64,000 nt of DNA from Spirosoma rigui (GCF_002067135.1 NZ_CP020105.1:4588001-4652000); one strand, 5' to 3'; counted from the stretch's first letter, positions 46,721 through 55,898 are shown. Numbers and translations: made by a program. The notes: generated from the sequence alone by a model not told the origin.

Positions 46721-49648
46721 ATGACCGGCCATCAACAGCCTACGACACGTACCCAGTATCGTCACGAACGACCCGACCTCGATTTTGCCCTGCAGGCGGC
46801 CGGCCTTGGCGTTTGGGAGTTCAACCCAACTACCGGCCTTTTCACCTGGGATGAGCGCTGCCGACAGTTGTTTGGCCTGACCCACGACTACCCGCTTTCC
46901 TTCGAACAAGTCTCCCAGTACATCCACCCCGACGACCGCCATGCCGTTGACCGGGCCATGCAACAGGCTATGGACGCCCAGAGTACAGGAGCCCTCGATA
47001 TAACGTACCGCACCCTGGGAGCCGGGGACGGAACACTGCGCTGGGTTCGTTTTACGGGACGGGCTTACGTTGATGCTACGGGTTCGGTGGTTCGCTTCGG
47101 TGGCGTAGGGCAGGATCTGACTACCCACATAGCCGACCAGCAACAAATGCAGCAACAGGCGAGCGAAGCCCGGTTTCGCTCGCTGATCGAAGAGGTTCCC
47201 GTCTCTACCTGTCTGTTCGTCGGGCCCGATCTGGTCATTGAATCCATCAACGATATCATGCTGGGTTACTGGGGCCGCGACAAAAGCGTAATTGGCAAAC
47301 CACTGGCTTCAGCACTGCCCGAATTAAATGATCAACCCCACCTGCAAATTCTGCAGAATGTGTATGCTACCGGCGAAATGTACGAAGCCCGCGGGGTGCG
47401 CGCTGACTTACAGGTAGATGGCGTGCAGCGAACGTATTACTTTGACCTGATTCATAAACCCCTCCGCGACGCTAACGGCCAGGTATATGCCATTATGGAC
47501 CTGTCCGTCGACGTTACGGAACGGGTAGTGGCGCACCAGAAACTAACCGAAAGTGAAAACCGCTTTCGTACCATGGCCGAAGGGTCGGGTATTCTGATTG
47601 CCATGAGCGACGAAACCGGCAAATCGACCTACCTGAATCAGGCCTGGGCCCGGTTTACCGGCCGTTCGGTAGACGATCTGATGAACCTGGGCTGGGTCGA
47701 CCTGGTACATCCCGACGACCGGGACACCTTTTTGATGCGTTACCAGGCCGCTTTAGCCCGGCAGGAATCGTTCGATGGTGAGTTTCGCATTCGTAACCGG
47801 GAGGGTGTATACCGCTGGCTGCTGGTCAACTGCCCCGCCCGCTTCCAGCGGGGTCAGGACGGGGAAGCCGACCGGTTTACGGGCTACATCAGTTCGGCAC
47901 TGGACATCACCGATCGCAAGCAGGCCGAAGAGGCTCTCAGGGCCAGCGAGGGTCGGTTGCGGTCGGTCATTGCCACCGCCCCGGCGGGAATGGCGGTGTT
48001 CATGGGTCGTGATTTAGTCATTGAACTGCCCAACCAAACCTTCATCAACATGGTGGGTAAAGGGCCGGATATTGCGGGTCGGGCCCTTCGGGACGTAGTA
48101 CCGGAGTTGATCTCGGAGCAACAGCCTTACCTGAAAATCCTGGACGACGTGTATACTACCGGTCAGATGTATCAGAGCTACGGCTCGAAGGTTTCCATCG
48201 TCCGGCAGGGGGTCATGTCCCACAACTACTACAACATCAGCTTCACGCCCCTGCGCGATGAAACCGATCGACTGTATGCCATTCTGGTCATGACACTTGA
48301 CGTTACCGAACAGGTAAAAGCGCAGCAGGCACTCGCCGAGAGCGAAGCACACCTCGAGCTGTTGCGCGATACAGTACCGGCCATGATTTTCTATTTGGAC
48401 GCCGACCAACGGTACCGCTCCTGCAACGGAGTGTTCAAGGAATGGTTCGGCATCCAGGGACAGGAAGCCATTGGAAAAACCGTTCGGGAATTTCTGGGAG
48501 AAGCGGCCTACCAGGCGGCCAAACCGCATCTGGACAAGGTCTACGCCGGGCAGCAGGAGCGCTACGAGATTCACGCACCCTCGCGCATGAGCGTTGGCCG
48601 CTGGCTAAGTGTGGTATACACCCCCCACAAGGCCGCAACGGGCGAGCTGCTCGGGGTGATCGTTCACGCTACCGACATCACCCCCAACAAACAGGCAGAA
48701 ATCAGCCTCCGTAACAGTGAAGCCCGATACCGGGCCCTCTCTGCCGACCTGGAGGAACAGGTGCAGCAGCGCACCCGGGAGTTGGCAGCCGCCAACGAAG
48801 AACTGGCGGCCCTGAACGTCGAACTTACCAACAGCAACCAGGAACTGATCAGCAGCAATCTGGCCACCATTGCGGCCAACGAGTCTCTTTCCGAGTCAAA
48901 TCATAACCTCACCCGCTCGAACGACAACCTCGAAAAGTTTGCCTACATCGCCAGCCATGACCTGCAGGAACCCCTGCGCAAAATCCAGCAGTTTGGCGAT
49001 CTGCTGAAAACCCAGCACGCCGAAGCCCTCGGCGACGGTATTACGTACCTCGAACGGATGCAGACGGCCGCCAGCCGCATGTCCAGACTGATCAAGGATT
49101 TGTTGACCTTCTCGCGGATTTCGACCCGGCAGGAAGCCATTTCATCGGTGTCGCTTCGCGAAGTCATCGATTCGGCCCTGAGTGATCTCGAAATTCGGCT
49201 CGAAGAAACCGACGCACTCGTCACCATCGACGCGCTGCCCGTGGTGGCCGGCGACCGCACCCAGCTGGAGCAGCTGTTCCAGAATCTGCTGAGCAACGCC
49301 CTTAAATTCCACCCGAAAGAAACAAGGCCCCTTATTGCCATCCGGTACCAGCTGATCACGAACAGTGACCTTCCTCCAATGGTGAAACCCGCCCGTAAGA
49401 CCAGTCGGTATCATCGCGTGCAGGTGGCCGACAATGGCATTGGCTTCGACGAGAAGTATGCCAGCCGCATTTTTCAGGTCTTCCAGCGGCTGCACGGAAA
49501 AAACAACTACGCCGGAACCGGCATCGGCCTGGCCATCTGCGAGAAGGTGGTTGTTAACCACGGCGGAGCTATTACAGGCACAAGCCAGCCCGGCCAGGGG
49601 GCTACGTTCACCGTCTACCTGCCCGCCTACGGTACCGATCCGGCCTGA
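46721..49648 (+). CDS. Five-PAS-domain soluble sensor histidine kinase
   Basis: 975 aa without a TM helix or signal peptide, so cytoplasmic. Five PAS/PAC modules in a row: about 20-150, 150-270, 275-400, 405-530 and 535-660; the first has LGVWEFNPTTGLFTWDER, and the third has the ESENRFRTMAEGSGILIAM entry. A coiled coil (about 665-745) leads to HisKA with the histidine in SHDLQEPLRK (about 746) and a HATPase domain with LFQNLLSNALKFHP (about 850), DNGIGFDEKYA and GTGIGLAICEK. PAS2 and PAS4 are close to each other (YEARGVRADL / YQSYGSKVSI; YYFDLIHKPLRD / YYNISFTPLRD), which suggests duplication. No cognate regulator nearby. Confidence 0.92.
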   Translation: MTGHQQPTTRTQYRHERPDLDFALQAAGLGVWEFNPTTGLFTWDERCRQLFGLTHDYPLSFEQVSQYIHPDDRHAVDRAMQQAMDAQSTGALDITYRTLGAGDGTLRWVRFTGRAYVDATGSVVRFGGVGQDLTTHIADQQQMQQQASEARFRSLIEEVPVSTCLFVGPDLVIESINDIMLGYWGRDKSVIGKPLASALPELNDQPHLQILQNVYATGEMYEARGVRADLQVDGVQRTYYFDLIHKPLRDANGQVYAIMDLSVDVTERVVAHQKLTESENRFRTMAEGSGILIAMSDETGKSTYLNQAWARFTGRSVDDLMNLGWVDLVHPDDRDTFLMRYQAALARQESFDGEFRIRNREGVYRWLLVNCPARFQRGQDGEADRFTGYISSALDITDRKQAEEALRASEGRLRSVIATAPAGMAVFMGRDLVIELPNQTFINMVGKGPDIAGRALRDVVPELISEQQPYLKILDDVYTTGQMYQSYGSKVSIVRQGVMSHNYYNISFTPLRDETDRLYAILVMTLDVTEQVKAQQALAESEAHLELLRDTVPAMIFYLDADQRYRSCNGVFKEWFGIQGQEAIGKTVREFLGEAAYQAAKPHLDKVYAGQQERYEIHAPSRMSVGRWLSVVYTPHKAATGELLGVIVHATDITPNKQAEISLRNSEARYRALSADLEEQVQQRTRELAAANEELAALNVELTNSNQELISSNLATIAANESLSESNHNLTRSNDNLEKFAYIASHDLQEPLRKIQQFGDLLKTQHAEALGDGITYLERMQTAASRMSRLIKDLLTFSRISTRQEAISSVSLREVIDSALSDLEIRLEETDALVTIDALPVVAGDRTQLEQLFQNLLSNALKFHPKETRPLIAIRYQLITNSDLPPMVKPARKTSRYHRVQVADNGIGFDEKYASRIFQVFQRLHGKNNYAGTGIGLAICEKVVVNHGGAITGTSQPGQGATFTVYLPAYGTDPA

Positions 49649-49670
49649 CCAGTCTCCGGCCGCACCTGGC

Positions 49671-49727
49671 AAAAAAAGGTGGTCCTGCCCCTGCCCGCTT
49701 TAAAAAGCCAGCCAGGACAGGACCACC
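49671..49727 (-). terminator. Intrinsic terminator of the PfpI-type gene
   Basis: A perfect 10-bp stem (49678-49687 and 49718-49727) followed on the minus strand by seven T residues (49671-49677). It lies 22 nt beyond the stop at 49749 and between convergent genes. Confidence 0.75.
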
Positions 49728-49748
49728 CTGTAGTCACGCCACCTGCGG

Positions 49749-50318
49749 TTATGCCCGCTGGCGGTCATGGATACCTTCGGCAACTTCCTCAACCAGCTTG
49801 CGGCTGAAAGCAGGAATATCGTCGGGTTTGCGGCTCGTTACCAGCCCCATGTCCGTCACCACTTCCTGATCGACCCAGTTGGCACCGGCGTTGCGCAAAT
49901 CGGTCTGGAGCGAAGGATAGGATGTGATCGTACGCCCCTGTACCACGCCGGCTTCGATTAACAGCCAGGGTGCATGGCAGATAGCGCCAACGGGTTTTTT
50001 CTGGTCGAAAAAGCTTTTTACGAACTGTAGCGCCTTGGGCAGCAGCCGGAGCTTGTCGGGGTTCATGACGCCACCCGGCAGGAGCAGCGCGTCGTATTGA
50101 TTGGGATCAGCCGCATCCAGCGGTAAATCGGCCGAGAACGTTTCGCCCCAGTCTGATTCATCCCAGGCCTTAACGTCACCACCGTTGGGAGCAATCAGGT
50201 GTACGGTAGCCCCCGCGGCTTCCAGAGCCTTACGTGGCTCGGTGTATTCAGCCTGCTCAAAACCTTCGGTCATTAGAGCAGCCACTTTCTTTCCCTGCAA
50301 CTTTTGTTGATTTTCCAT
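49749..50318 (-). CDS. PfpI/YhbO-type DJ-1 superfamily protein
   Basis: 189 aa of the DJ-1/PfpI class I glutamine amidotransferase-like fold. The nucleophile elbow is AICHAPW with C114 and H115. The sequence shows the PfpI family start KKVAALMTEGFEQAEYTEP and PGGVMNPDKLR. Family members act as deglycases/glyoxalases or chaperones and some are proteases; for this group a stress-protective role is usual. The exact activity is not settled in the family. Monocistronic with a U-tract terminator. Confidence 0.9.
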   Translation of the reverse strand: MENQQKLQGKKVAALMTEGFEQAEYTEPRKALEAAGATVHLIAPNGGDVKAWDESDWGETFSADLPLDAADPNQYDALLLPGGVMNPDKLRLLPKALQFVKSFFDQKKPVGAICHAPWLLIEAGVVQGRTITSYPSLQTDLRNAGANWVDQEVVTDMGLVTSRKPDDIPAFSRKLVEEVAEGIHDRQRA

Positions 50319-50457
50319 GTGTGTTGAGTGTTAGTATATGAATAAACTAACTGCTTTCCCCGGTTAAAGGTTAGGTCAGAGGGCTAAATCGCTGCCTCAG
50401 CAACCGGTTCTTACCGGCTTACCCCGGGTTGGCCTGCTATCTAACGGCAGCATTGCG

Positions 50458-51228
50458 CTATGAAAGCACAGGCAGCGGCTTTCCCCGCAGCGCCCGTACA
50501 AACAACGTAGCCGTCAGCAACCCGTAGACCAGTCCGGTAGCAACGACGACCGCCACATCGTTCAACAGATAAACCGAAAGCAGGGGTATGCATTGCAGGG
50601 CATGCATGCCCATAAAGTGCGAAATTCGCAGGTCACCGTGTTTGCGGCTCCAGTTCACAACGGGTAACCCCGGACTATCATCCGTTCCACCCACGGTATG
50701 GGCCATACGGGCTCCCATAGCCAGGCCCTGCATGGAAAAAATCACGAACAGCATGATGCCCAGGCGAATGCCCCACAGGTAAGGCAGGGGTACATCGGCT
50801 ACCATCGGACCGAAGAACAAAAAGCCGATGTAGGCAGTCCAGACAGATGTGGCCACGGCAGCCAGCGCCATCAGTCGGTACATACCGGCGTACCACGGGG
50901 TGCTGATGTTGAAATGAGACAGTTGCCCGCGAGCCGCCTGCACAGTGATGTAGAGGTTTTCAAACCCCAGCAGCCCAATGACGCCCCAGGAATACCAAGT
51001 TACAGCCGCTACGTCGTTGAGATAAGCCATGTACCAGGCCATCGACCAGACGAAAATAGCCGTCGACAGAAAAAACTTAAAAGGTTTGTACCAGACGTTT
51101 GCCCCCATCAGTGTAGCCCGCGTAAACCGGGTCAGCACGAGGCAGAGAAAACCACCGGCCAGACAAACCAAACCGAAGAGATACAGGGGCTCGTTGCGTT
51201 GGTCGAGCGTGTGCATGAACGTAGTCAT
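50458..51228 (-). CDS. Seven-helix membrane protein, unknown function
   Basis: 256 aa with about seven hydrophobic helices and an N-terminal short polar region. Conserved-looking features are ISHFMGMHALQCIPL (about 205-219), with two histidines, and a Trp/Tyr-rich middle part. Histidines in such helices could bind heme or metal, but no family is recognised. It follows the SDR gene (13-nt gap) under the TetR operator and probably shares a transcript. Function is not known. Confidence 0.75.
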   Translation of the reverse strand: MTTFMHTLDQRNEPLYLFGLVCLAGGFLCLVLTRFTRATLMGANVWYKPFKFFLSTAIFVWSMAWYMAYLNDVAAVTWYSWGVIGLLGFENLYITVQAARGQLSHFNISTPWYAGMYRLMALAAVATSVWTAYIGFLFFGPMVADVPLPYLWGIRLGIMLFVIFSMQGLAMGARMAHTVGGTDDSPGLPVVNWSRKHGDLRISHFMGMHALQCIPLLSVYLLNDVAVVVATGLVYGLLTATLFVRALRGKPLPVLS

Positions 51229-51241
51229 AAAACGGATGGAG

Positions 51242-52051
51242 TTAGCGTTGGTGAATTGTCATCCCGCCCATCACCCACTGCATGATGCGAATCTTACCCC
51301 ACCGGGGAACGGTCCGGAGCGAATAGACCAGGAGTTTACTTAAAAAGCCAGGGAATACCGTTGTCTGCCTGCCCAGCGCCCGCAGTATTGGCCCACCAAC
51401 CTGCGCGGTCGTCAGCGCCATGCTCATTCGCATGTTGGCCCGCTGCCCAAAACCGCTGACGACCGGACCGGGAGCTGCCGCCAGCACATCGACATTATGG
51501 GGCTTTAACTCGCGGGCCAGGGCTTCGGCCAGCGACTGTACGTACGCTTTGGTTGCCGCGTAGTTAGCCGAGAAGGGAACGCCCTGAAACGCAACTATTG
51601 AGCTTAGCAGAACGATACCCCCACCCCGGGCTTCGGAAAACCGTCGACCGTAGTGGTGGGTCAGAGCCAGCAGGGCCACGCAGTTTACCTGTACCATGCC
51701 GAGTTCGTCGGCCAGTGGTGTATCGAGAAACCGCCCCGATGTTCCGTACCCCGCCGAGGCCACCAGCAGCCCGACCGGCAGCTCCTTGGTCTGGTCAATT
51801 AGTGTCTGCGCCCCGGCGGGTTCGGCCAGATCGGCCGCAACAACCCGAACGTCGACAGCATGCTGCTGGATCAGTCGCTGCGCAATCTGTTCGAGCGTGT
51901 TGCCGCCCCGGGCGCTGATGACGAGGTTCAGTCCCGCTTCGGCCAGAAGTCCGGCGAGTTCGAGACCGATTCCCGAGGAGGCCCCCGTAACAACAGCCCA
52001 GGGACCGTAGGCTTGCTTCAGCCGGTTTTTGTCGGAATTGGTGAGTTTCAT
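51242..52051 (-). CDS. Short-chain dehydrogenase/reductase (SDR)
   Basis: 269 aa, classical SDR with TGASSGIGLEL (about 22-32) for NAD(P) binding, a catalytic serine in VLLSSIVAF (about 151-159) and YAATK (Y/K near 165 and 169). Substrate unknown; aldehyde, ketone or lipid-type substrates are possible. Encoded downstream of the TetR gene and operator and directly before the seven-helix membrane protein. Confidence 0.9.
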   Translation of the reverse strand: MKLTNSDKNRLKQAYGPWAVVTGASSGIGLELAGLLAEAGLNLVISARGGNTLEQIAQRLIQQHAVDVRVVAADLAEPAGAQTLIDQTKELPVGLLVASAGYGTSGRFLDTPLADELGMVQVNCVALLALTHHYGRRFSEARGGGIVLLSSIVAFQGVPFSANYAATKAYVQSLAEALARELKPHNVDVLAAAPGPVVSGFGQRANMRMSMALTTAQVGGPILRALGRQTTVFPGFLSKLLVYSLRTVPRWGKIRIMQWVMGGMTIHQR

Positions 52052-52057
52052 AGTAGT

Positions 52058-52258
52058 TCAGAATAGCGTGTTCAATGCATCATGGCTGGACGGATTCGGC
52101 GTAGTTACATCCTTGGCTGAGGCACCCCACGGAATGGAGCCGTAGAAAGCGTCAGCTGGTTTGTCGATGAGCGCCCGGCTACCCGGGTCAGGCCATAGCC
52201 GGTCTCCCAAGATGGGCGGGCGCTCATACCCGCAAAACGAGCAAAAAAAGTTGACCAT
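52058..52258 (-). CDS. Possible small protein with a CxxC motif after the TetR operator
   Basis: 66 codons from an ATG 19 nt downstream of the second TetR operator, with GGAG 5 nt before the ATG, and ending 6 nt before the SDR start. The frame begins MVNFFCSFCGYERPP, with a CSFC pair that recalls a small zinc knuckle. It bridges the otherwise unusually long leader between the operator and SDR, so it is a candidate for the first gene of the operon. No family recognised and codon evidence cannot be computed here, so I hold it at low confidence. Confidence 0.35.
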   Translation of the reverse strand: MVNFFCSFCGYERPPILGDRLWPDPGSRALIDKPADAFYGSIPWGASAKDVTTPNPSSHDALNTLF

Positions 52259-52276
52259 TGATCTCCGTTCTAATTT

Positions 52277-52289
52277 TGAACAATGTTCA
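52277..52289 (-). promoter_or_regulatory. TetR-type operator TGAACAATGTTCA, copy 1
   Basis: Perfect 6-1-6 palindrome, identical to the copy at 52949-52961. It lies between the TetR gene and the SDR genes, on the promoter side of the small CxxC frame. Confidence 0.65.
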
Positions 52290-52306
52290 TAGTTAGATAA
52301 AAAAAA

Positions 52307-52921
52307 TCAAAGCTTATCCAGTATCCGCAGAAACTCGGTATATCCCTGATCGACGATGGTAGATACGTTTGCCAGGTCGACGCTCTGGGTACGGTGGCTG
52401 ATTTCCAGGCTGCACATGCCGTGTACCAGACTCCAGATCATAAACGTGAGTGGGTCCAGTTGATGCCCGGCGAAGTGGCCGGCTTCCATGCACTGCCCAA
52501 CCGTTGTCCGGAGGGCTTCAAAGGCAGTTTTCCCTTCTTTCCATTCCTCGTCTTCGCCGGTCAGAAACACCATAGGGGCTTTTGCGTTGAACATGAGGTC
52601 ATACATCGCTGGGTTCTCCAGCGCAAACCGGATGTATACGTTACCCATAGCCCGCAGGCGCTCCATGGGATTGATAACATTCCTGAGCACCCCAAACTGT
52701 CCTCCTAACTGCCTGAATCCCTGCGTGTGCAGAGCGTGCAGGATGGCATTTTTATCCTTGAAATAGACGTAAACAGTACCAACGCTGTAGTCGATGGACT
52801 CGGCGATGTTGCGGATCGTGGTCTGCTCGATCCCTTTCTCGACAAAGAGCCTGAGCGCCCCCTGTAGAATCAGTTCCTTCAGTTCCTCTTTCTCCTTGGC
52901 TTTCCGGTCGGCAATTCCCAT
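52307..52921 (-). CDS. TetR/AcrR family transcriptional repressor
   Basis: 204 aa. N-terminal helix-turn-helix at about 17-60 (LILQGALRLFVEKGIEQTTIRNIAESI, split; then YSVGTVYVYFKDK) is the TetR signature, followed by an all-helical ligand domain. The gene is bounded on both sides by identical 13-bp palindromes (52277-52289 and 52949-52961), so it probably represses itself and the downstream SDR/membrane operon until a small hydrophobic ligand binds. Confidence 0.93.
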   Translation of the reverse strand: MGIADRKAKEKEELKELILQGALRLFVEKGIEQTTIRNIAESIDYSVGTVYVYFKDKNAILHALHTQGFRQLGGQFGVLRNVINPMERLRAMGNVYIRFALENPAMYDLMFNAKAPMVFLTGEDEEWKEGKTAFEALRTTVGQCMEAGHFAGHQLDPLTFMIWSLVHGMCSLEISHRTQSVDLANVSTIVDQGYTEFLRILDKL

Positions 52922-52939
52922 GTTTTACTAACGTTCGGA

Positions 52940-52972
52940 CAAATATAATGAACAATGTTCAATAAAAACAAG
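52940..52972 (-). promoter_or_regulatory. TetR promoter with operator copy 2 between -33 and -7
   Basis: On the minus strand TTG (about 52969-52972, CTTG) and TATATTTG (52940-52947) form a -33/-7 promoter, spaced about 21 nt. The perfect TGAACAATGTTCA palindrome (52949-52961) fills the spacer, so repressor binding would block RNA polymerase. Confidence 0.65.
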
Positions 52973-53027
52973 CCGTTCGATCCAGTATAAATAAAACCAG
53001 TCCCTCACACTCTATTACGAAACGAAA

Positions 53028-53072
53028 CAGCCCCCTGGTGACCGCTTCGCTCAGGGGCACACCAGGGGGCTG
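53028..53072 (-). terminator. 13-bp perfect hairpin after the sugar dehydrogenase gene
   Basis: Arms 53028-53040 and 53060-53072 (CAGCCCCCTGGTG and mate) pair perfectly. It lies about 57 nt beyond the stop codon of the gene ending at 53129 and before the TetR promoter. Confidence 0.6.
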
Positions 53073-53128
53073 GGCAACAACGGGAACGACGGGTTCAGCC
53101 CGCCATTGTCCGTAGAGATCGATGGACT

Positions 53129-54352
53129 TTATTTCTTGAAAACGCGGTATAGCCGTCCCTGGTCGGTAATGGCATACAGAGCGCCGTCTTTACCCTGGGT
53201 AACATCCCGGAAACGCTGGTAATCATTGGCCAGCAAACGCTCTTCGCCAACCACTTTGCCGTCTTTAATAACCAGACGCGCAATGTGCATACCGCTCAGC
53301 GAGCCAATGAACAGGTTGTTTTTCCACTCCGGAATAGCATCGCCGGTATAGAACGTCATGCCGCTGGGCGACACCACCGGATCCCAGTAGTAGGTAGGTT
53401 GTTCGAGGCCCTCTTTCTGCTGGATACCCTCCCCCACTTTTTCGCCACTGTATTCGATACCATACGTTATCGTTGGCCAGCCGTAGTTCTTGCCGGGCTG
53501 GATGTGGTTGAGCTCATCGCCCCCCCGCGGACCAAATTCAGCTTCCCACAGGTCGCCCGTCACCGGATCGATGGCGAGGCTCTGCACGTTCCGGTGCCCA
53601 TACGAGTACAGTTCGGGACGAACACCCGCCTGACCGGCGAAAGGGTTGCCAGATGCGGGCTTGCCTTCTTTCGTGATCCGGATCACCTTACCCAATCCCG
53701 AGTTGAGCGACTGGGCCTGGGGCCGTGTAACTTTATCCGACCGTTCGCCGGTGCTGATCAGCAGGTTGCCATCGTTCGTAACCAGCACCCGACCACCGTA
53801 GTGAAGGTTACCTTTATAAGCCGGGGTGGCGCGGTAAATGACCGTCGCTCCTTCGATCTTGGTTTCGTCGGCCGACAGTTTGCCCTTGGCAACGGCCGTC
53901 AGATTACCGTCCGCGCTGGGTTCCGAGAACACCCAGTAGACCATTCGGTTCTTGTCAAACGCAGGGTCGACCCGAATGCCCAGCAGCCCTCCCTGACCCG
54001 ATGGGTTCACTTTCGGGATACCCGTGATGGCTTCGCCTACCTTCCCGGCGGTCGTGACGATGCGCATGGTTCCTTCTTTTTCCGTAACGAGCAGTCGCCC
54101 GTCCGGCAGGCTCGTGATACCCCACGGGCTTTTCAATGCTTCCGTCAGCACTTTCCCTTCGTAGGGCGTGGCCGACTTGATACCGGCAATGCGGGTTTGC
54201 CCCGGAAAAGCCGGCCGGTAGGCGGGTGAATTAGGCTCTTTAGTCTCTACGGGTGCAAGGCTGGCCGTCTGCGTTTGCGCCGTTGCCTGGTGGCCCAGGG
54301 CAGCAACCGCCAGCGATGTACCGGTCAAGAGGGAAAGAAATCGGGTTCTCAT
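53129..54352 (-). CDS. PQQ-type aldose sugar dehydrogenase (YliI/Asd-like)
   Basis: 407-aa secreted beta-propeller enzyme. Signal peptide 1-26 (ATAQ). Residues 75-400 fit the soluble quinoprotein glucose/aldose dehydrogenase family: PWGITSLPDGRLLVTEKEGTMRI (split), HYGGRVLVTNDGNLLISTGER, GHRNVQSLAIDPVTGDLWEAEFGPRGGDELN (split) and the C-terminal GSLSGMHIARL. These use PQQ to oxidise aldoses in the periplasm. No pqq biosynthesis gene is in the window, so cofactor may come from elsewhere in the genome or from outside. Monocistronic. Confidence 0.88.
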   Translation of the reverse strand: MRTRFLSLLTGTSLAVAALGHQATAQTQTASLAPVETKEPNSPAYRPAFPGQTRIAGIKSATPYEGKVLTEALKSPWGITSLPDGRLLVTEKEGTMRIVTTAGKVGEAITGIPKVNPSGQGGLLGIRVDPAFDKNRMVYWVFSEPSADGNLTAVAKGKLSADETKIEGATVIYRATPAYKGNLHYGGRVLVTNDGNLLISTGERSDKVTRPQAQSLNSGLGKVIRITKEGKPASGNPFAGQAGVRPELYSYGHRNVQSLAIDPVTGDLWEAEFGPRGGDELNHIQPGKNYGWPTITYGIEYSGEKVGEGIQQKEGLEQPTYYWDPVVSPSGMTFYTGDAIPEWKNNLFIGSLSGMHIARLVIKDGKVVGEERLLANDYQRFRDVTQGKDGALYAITDQGRLYRVFKK

Positions 54353-54654
54353 GGTACGTGATCAGTTATATAAAATCGTGAATTCAGTCCCAAAGATACA
54401 CCCGGGGGGCGGTCCTGCATAACGAACCGCCCGACTGTGTTGTGCCACCCATCCGGGCGATCGGTGTTGGCAGCAACAAACCCCGTCATCTGCTGCGTAC
54501 CCCCCGCAGGTCGTGAACAAAGAGTCCCTGCCGGAAACTTGTCCGGGTATGTATCGTTTAGTGTATAGTCAACAAAGACTACCGTCGCCCCCCGTACTGG
54601 CTCCCCTTCCGCAGCCGGCCGTGGTTTTCGACCCGAACCGATCCAGTACTACGT
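54353..54654. other. Divergent intergenic region
   Basis: 302 nt between the sugar dehydrogenase and the PRISE-type gene. A short stem (GGGCGGT with mate, 54407-54413/54426-54432) is present. Promoters for both directions are expected here; no distinct operator and no gene seen. Confidence 0.4.
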
Positions 54655-55746
54655 ATGCGTAAAATTGCCTTAGTTGTTGGTGCCAGCGGTATTACCGGCA
54701 GCAACCTTGCTCACGAATTGATTGCCCAGGGATGGCAGACCTTCGGGCTGGCCCGGAATCCCAATCTTGCTATTGCCGATCTGCAACCCGTTGCGGCCGA
54801 CTTGCTCAGTCCGGAAAGTTTACAAACTGCGCTGGCCGCGATCAGCCCGACCCACGTGTTTTTCACGAGCTGGATGCGGAATGAAACCGAAGCCGAGAAC
54901 ATCCGTGTGAACGCCACCATGGTGCGTAATCTGCTCGACGCGCTGGCTCCCCGGAAATCGGTGGAACACGTTGCCCTGGTAACGGGTCTGAAACATTACC
55001 TGGGGCCCTTCGACGCGTATGCGAAAGACGGGTTTCGGCCCGAGACACCGGTGCGGGAGGAGCACCCCCGGCTCGACATCGAAAATTTCTACTACGCCCA
55101 GGAGGATGAAGTGTATGCCGCAGCCGCCCGCGACGGCTTCACCTGGAGCATCCACCGCCCGCACACGGTCATTGGCAAGGCTGTTGGCAACATGATGAAC
55201 ATGGGCAGCACCCTGGCCGTGTATGCCACCCTCTGCCAGCAAACCGGTCGACCGTTCCGGTGGCCGGGCTCCAAAGCCCAGTGGGAAGGACTGTCCGACG
55301 TGACCGACGCGCGGGTACTGGCCAAACACCTCATCTGGGCGGCCACGACCGAAGCCGCTCACAATGAAGCGTTCAACGTTGTCAACGGTGATGTATTCCG
55401 CTGGAGCTGGTTGTGGAAGCGCATAGCCGACTGGTTTGGTATCGACGCCGTTGGATTCGATGGCACCATCCATCCCCTGGAAGATGAAATCGCGGGCGAT
55501 GGTCCGCTCTGGGCGCAGATAGCCCGCGAACATCAGCTGGCAGAACCCGATCTGAACCGCGTTGCATCAGCCTGGCATACCGATCTTGACCTGGGCCGGC
55601 CCATTGAAGTGATGACCGACATGGCTAAGAGCCGCAAACTGGGCTTCTCCGTTTTTCAGCCTACCGACGAGTCATTCTTTGACCTGTTCAACCAGTTGCA
55701 GGCCGACCGGCTGATTCCGGCTCCGCCGATTTCGGCAGCCCGGTAA
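54655..55746 (+). CDS. PRISE-type SDR (progesterone 5-beta-reductase/iridoid synthase-like)
   Basis: 363 aa of the atypical SDR family. NAD(P)-binding GASGITG (9-15). The conserved PRISE block is visible: VTGLKHYLGPF with K113 and NFYYAQED with Y147, the Lys and Tyr that reduce enones (1,4-reduction) in plant progesterone 5-beta-reductases. Related bacterial genes exist; their natural substrate is mostly unknown, probably small enones. Substrate inference is weak. The gene ends in a strong hairpin and is followed by an antiporter gene. Confidence 0.86.
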   Translation: MRKIALVVGASGITGSNLAHELIAQGWQTFGLARNPNLAIADLQPVAADLLSPESLQTALAAISPTHVFFTSWMRNETEAENIRVNATMVRNLLDALAPRKSVEHVALVTGLKHYLGPFDAYAKDGFRPETPVREEHPRLDIENFYYAQEDEVYAAAARDGFTWSIHRPHTVIGKAVGNMMNMGSTLAVYATLCQQTGRPFRWPGSKAQWEGLSDVTDARVLAKHLIWAATTEAAHNEAFNVVNGDVFRWSWLWKRIADWFGIDAVGFDGTIHPLEDEIAGDGPLWAQIAREHQLAEPDLNRVASAWHTDLDLGRPIEVMTDMAKSRKLGFSVFQPTDESFFDLFNQLQADRLIPAPPISAAR

Positions 55747-55762
55747 CCCCGGCGACTGGTGC

Positions 55763-55803
55763 CAGCGGCCCCGGATTGGCGACGAGTCGATCCGGGGCCG
55801 CTG
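55763..55803 (+). terminator. 14-bp perfect hairpin after the PRISE-type gene
   Basis: Arms 55763-55776 and 55790-55803 pair perfectly (14 bp, 13-nt loop), 16 nt after the stop codon, followed by CGTTTCTTGTC (weak U-tract). Confidence 0.65.
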
Positions 55804-55898
55804 CGTTTCTTGTCAGGAGGATCTGGCAGAATGTCATTCAATGTAGTACATTGGCCTATCCATTCGCTGCCCGACACCAACGCAGCCCGTACCCACCC

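Noticed and set aside
54820..55533. 237-codon minus-strand frame opposite the PRISE-type gene
   Set aside because: Antisense to the NAD(P)-binding and catalytic parts of the reductase.
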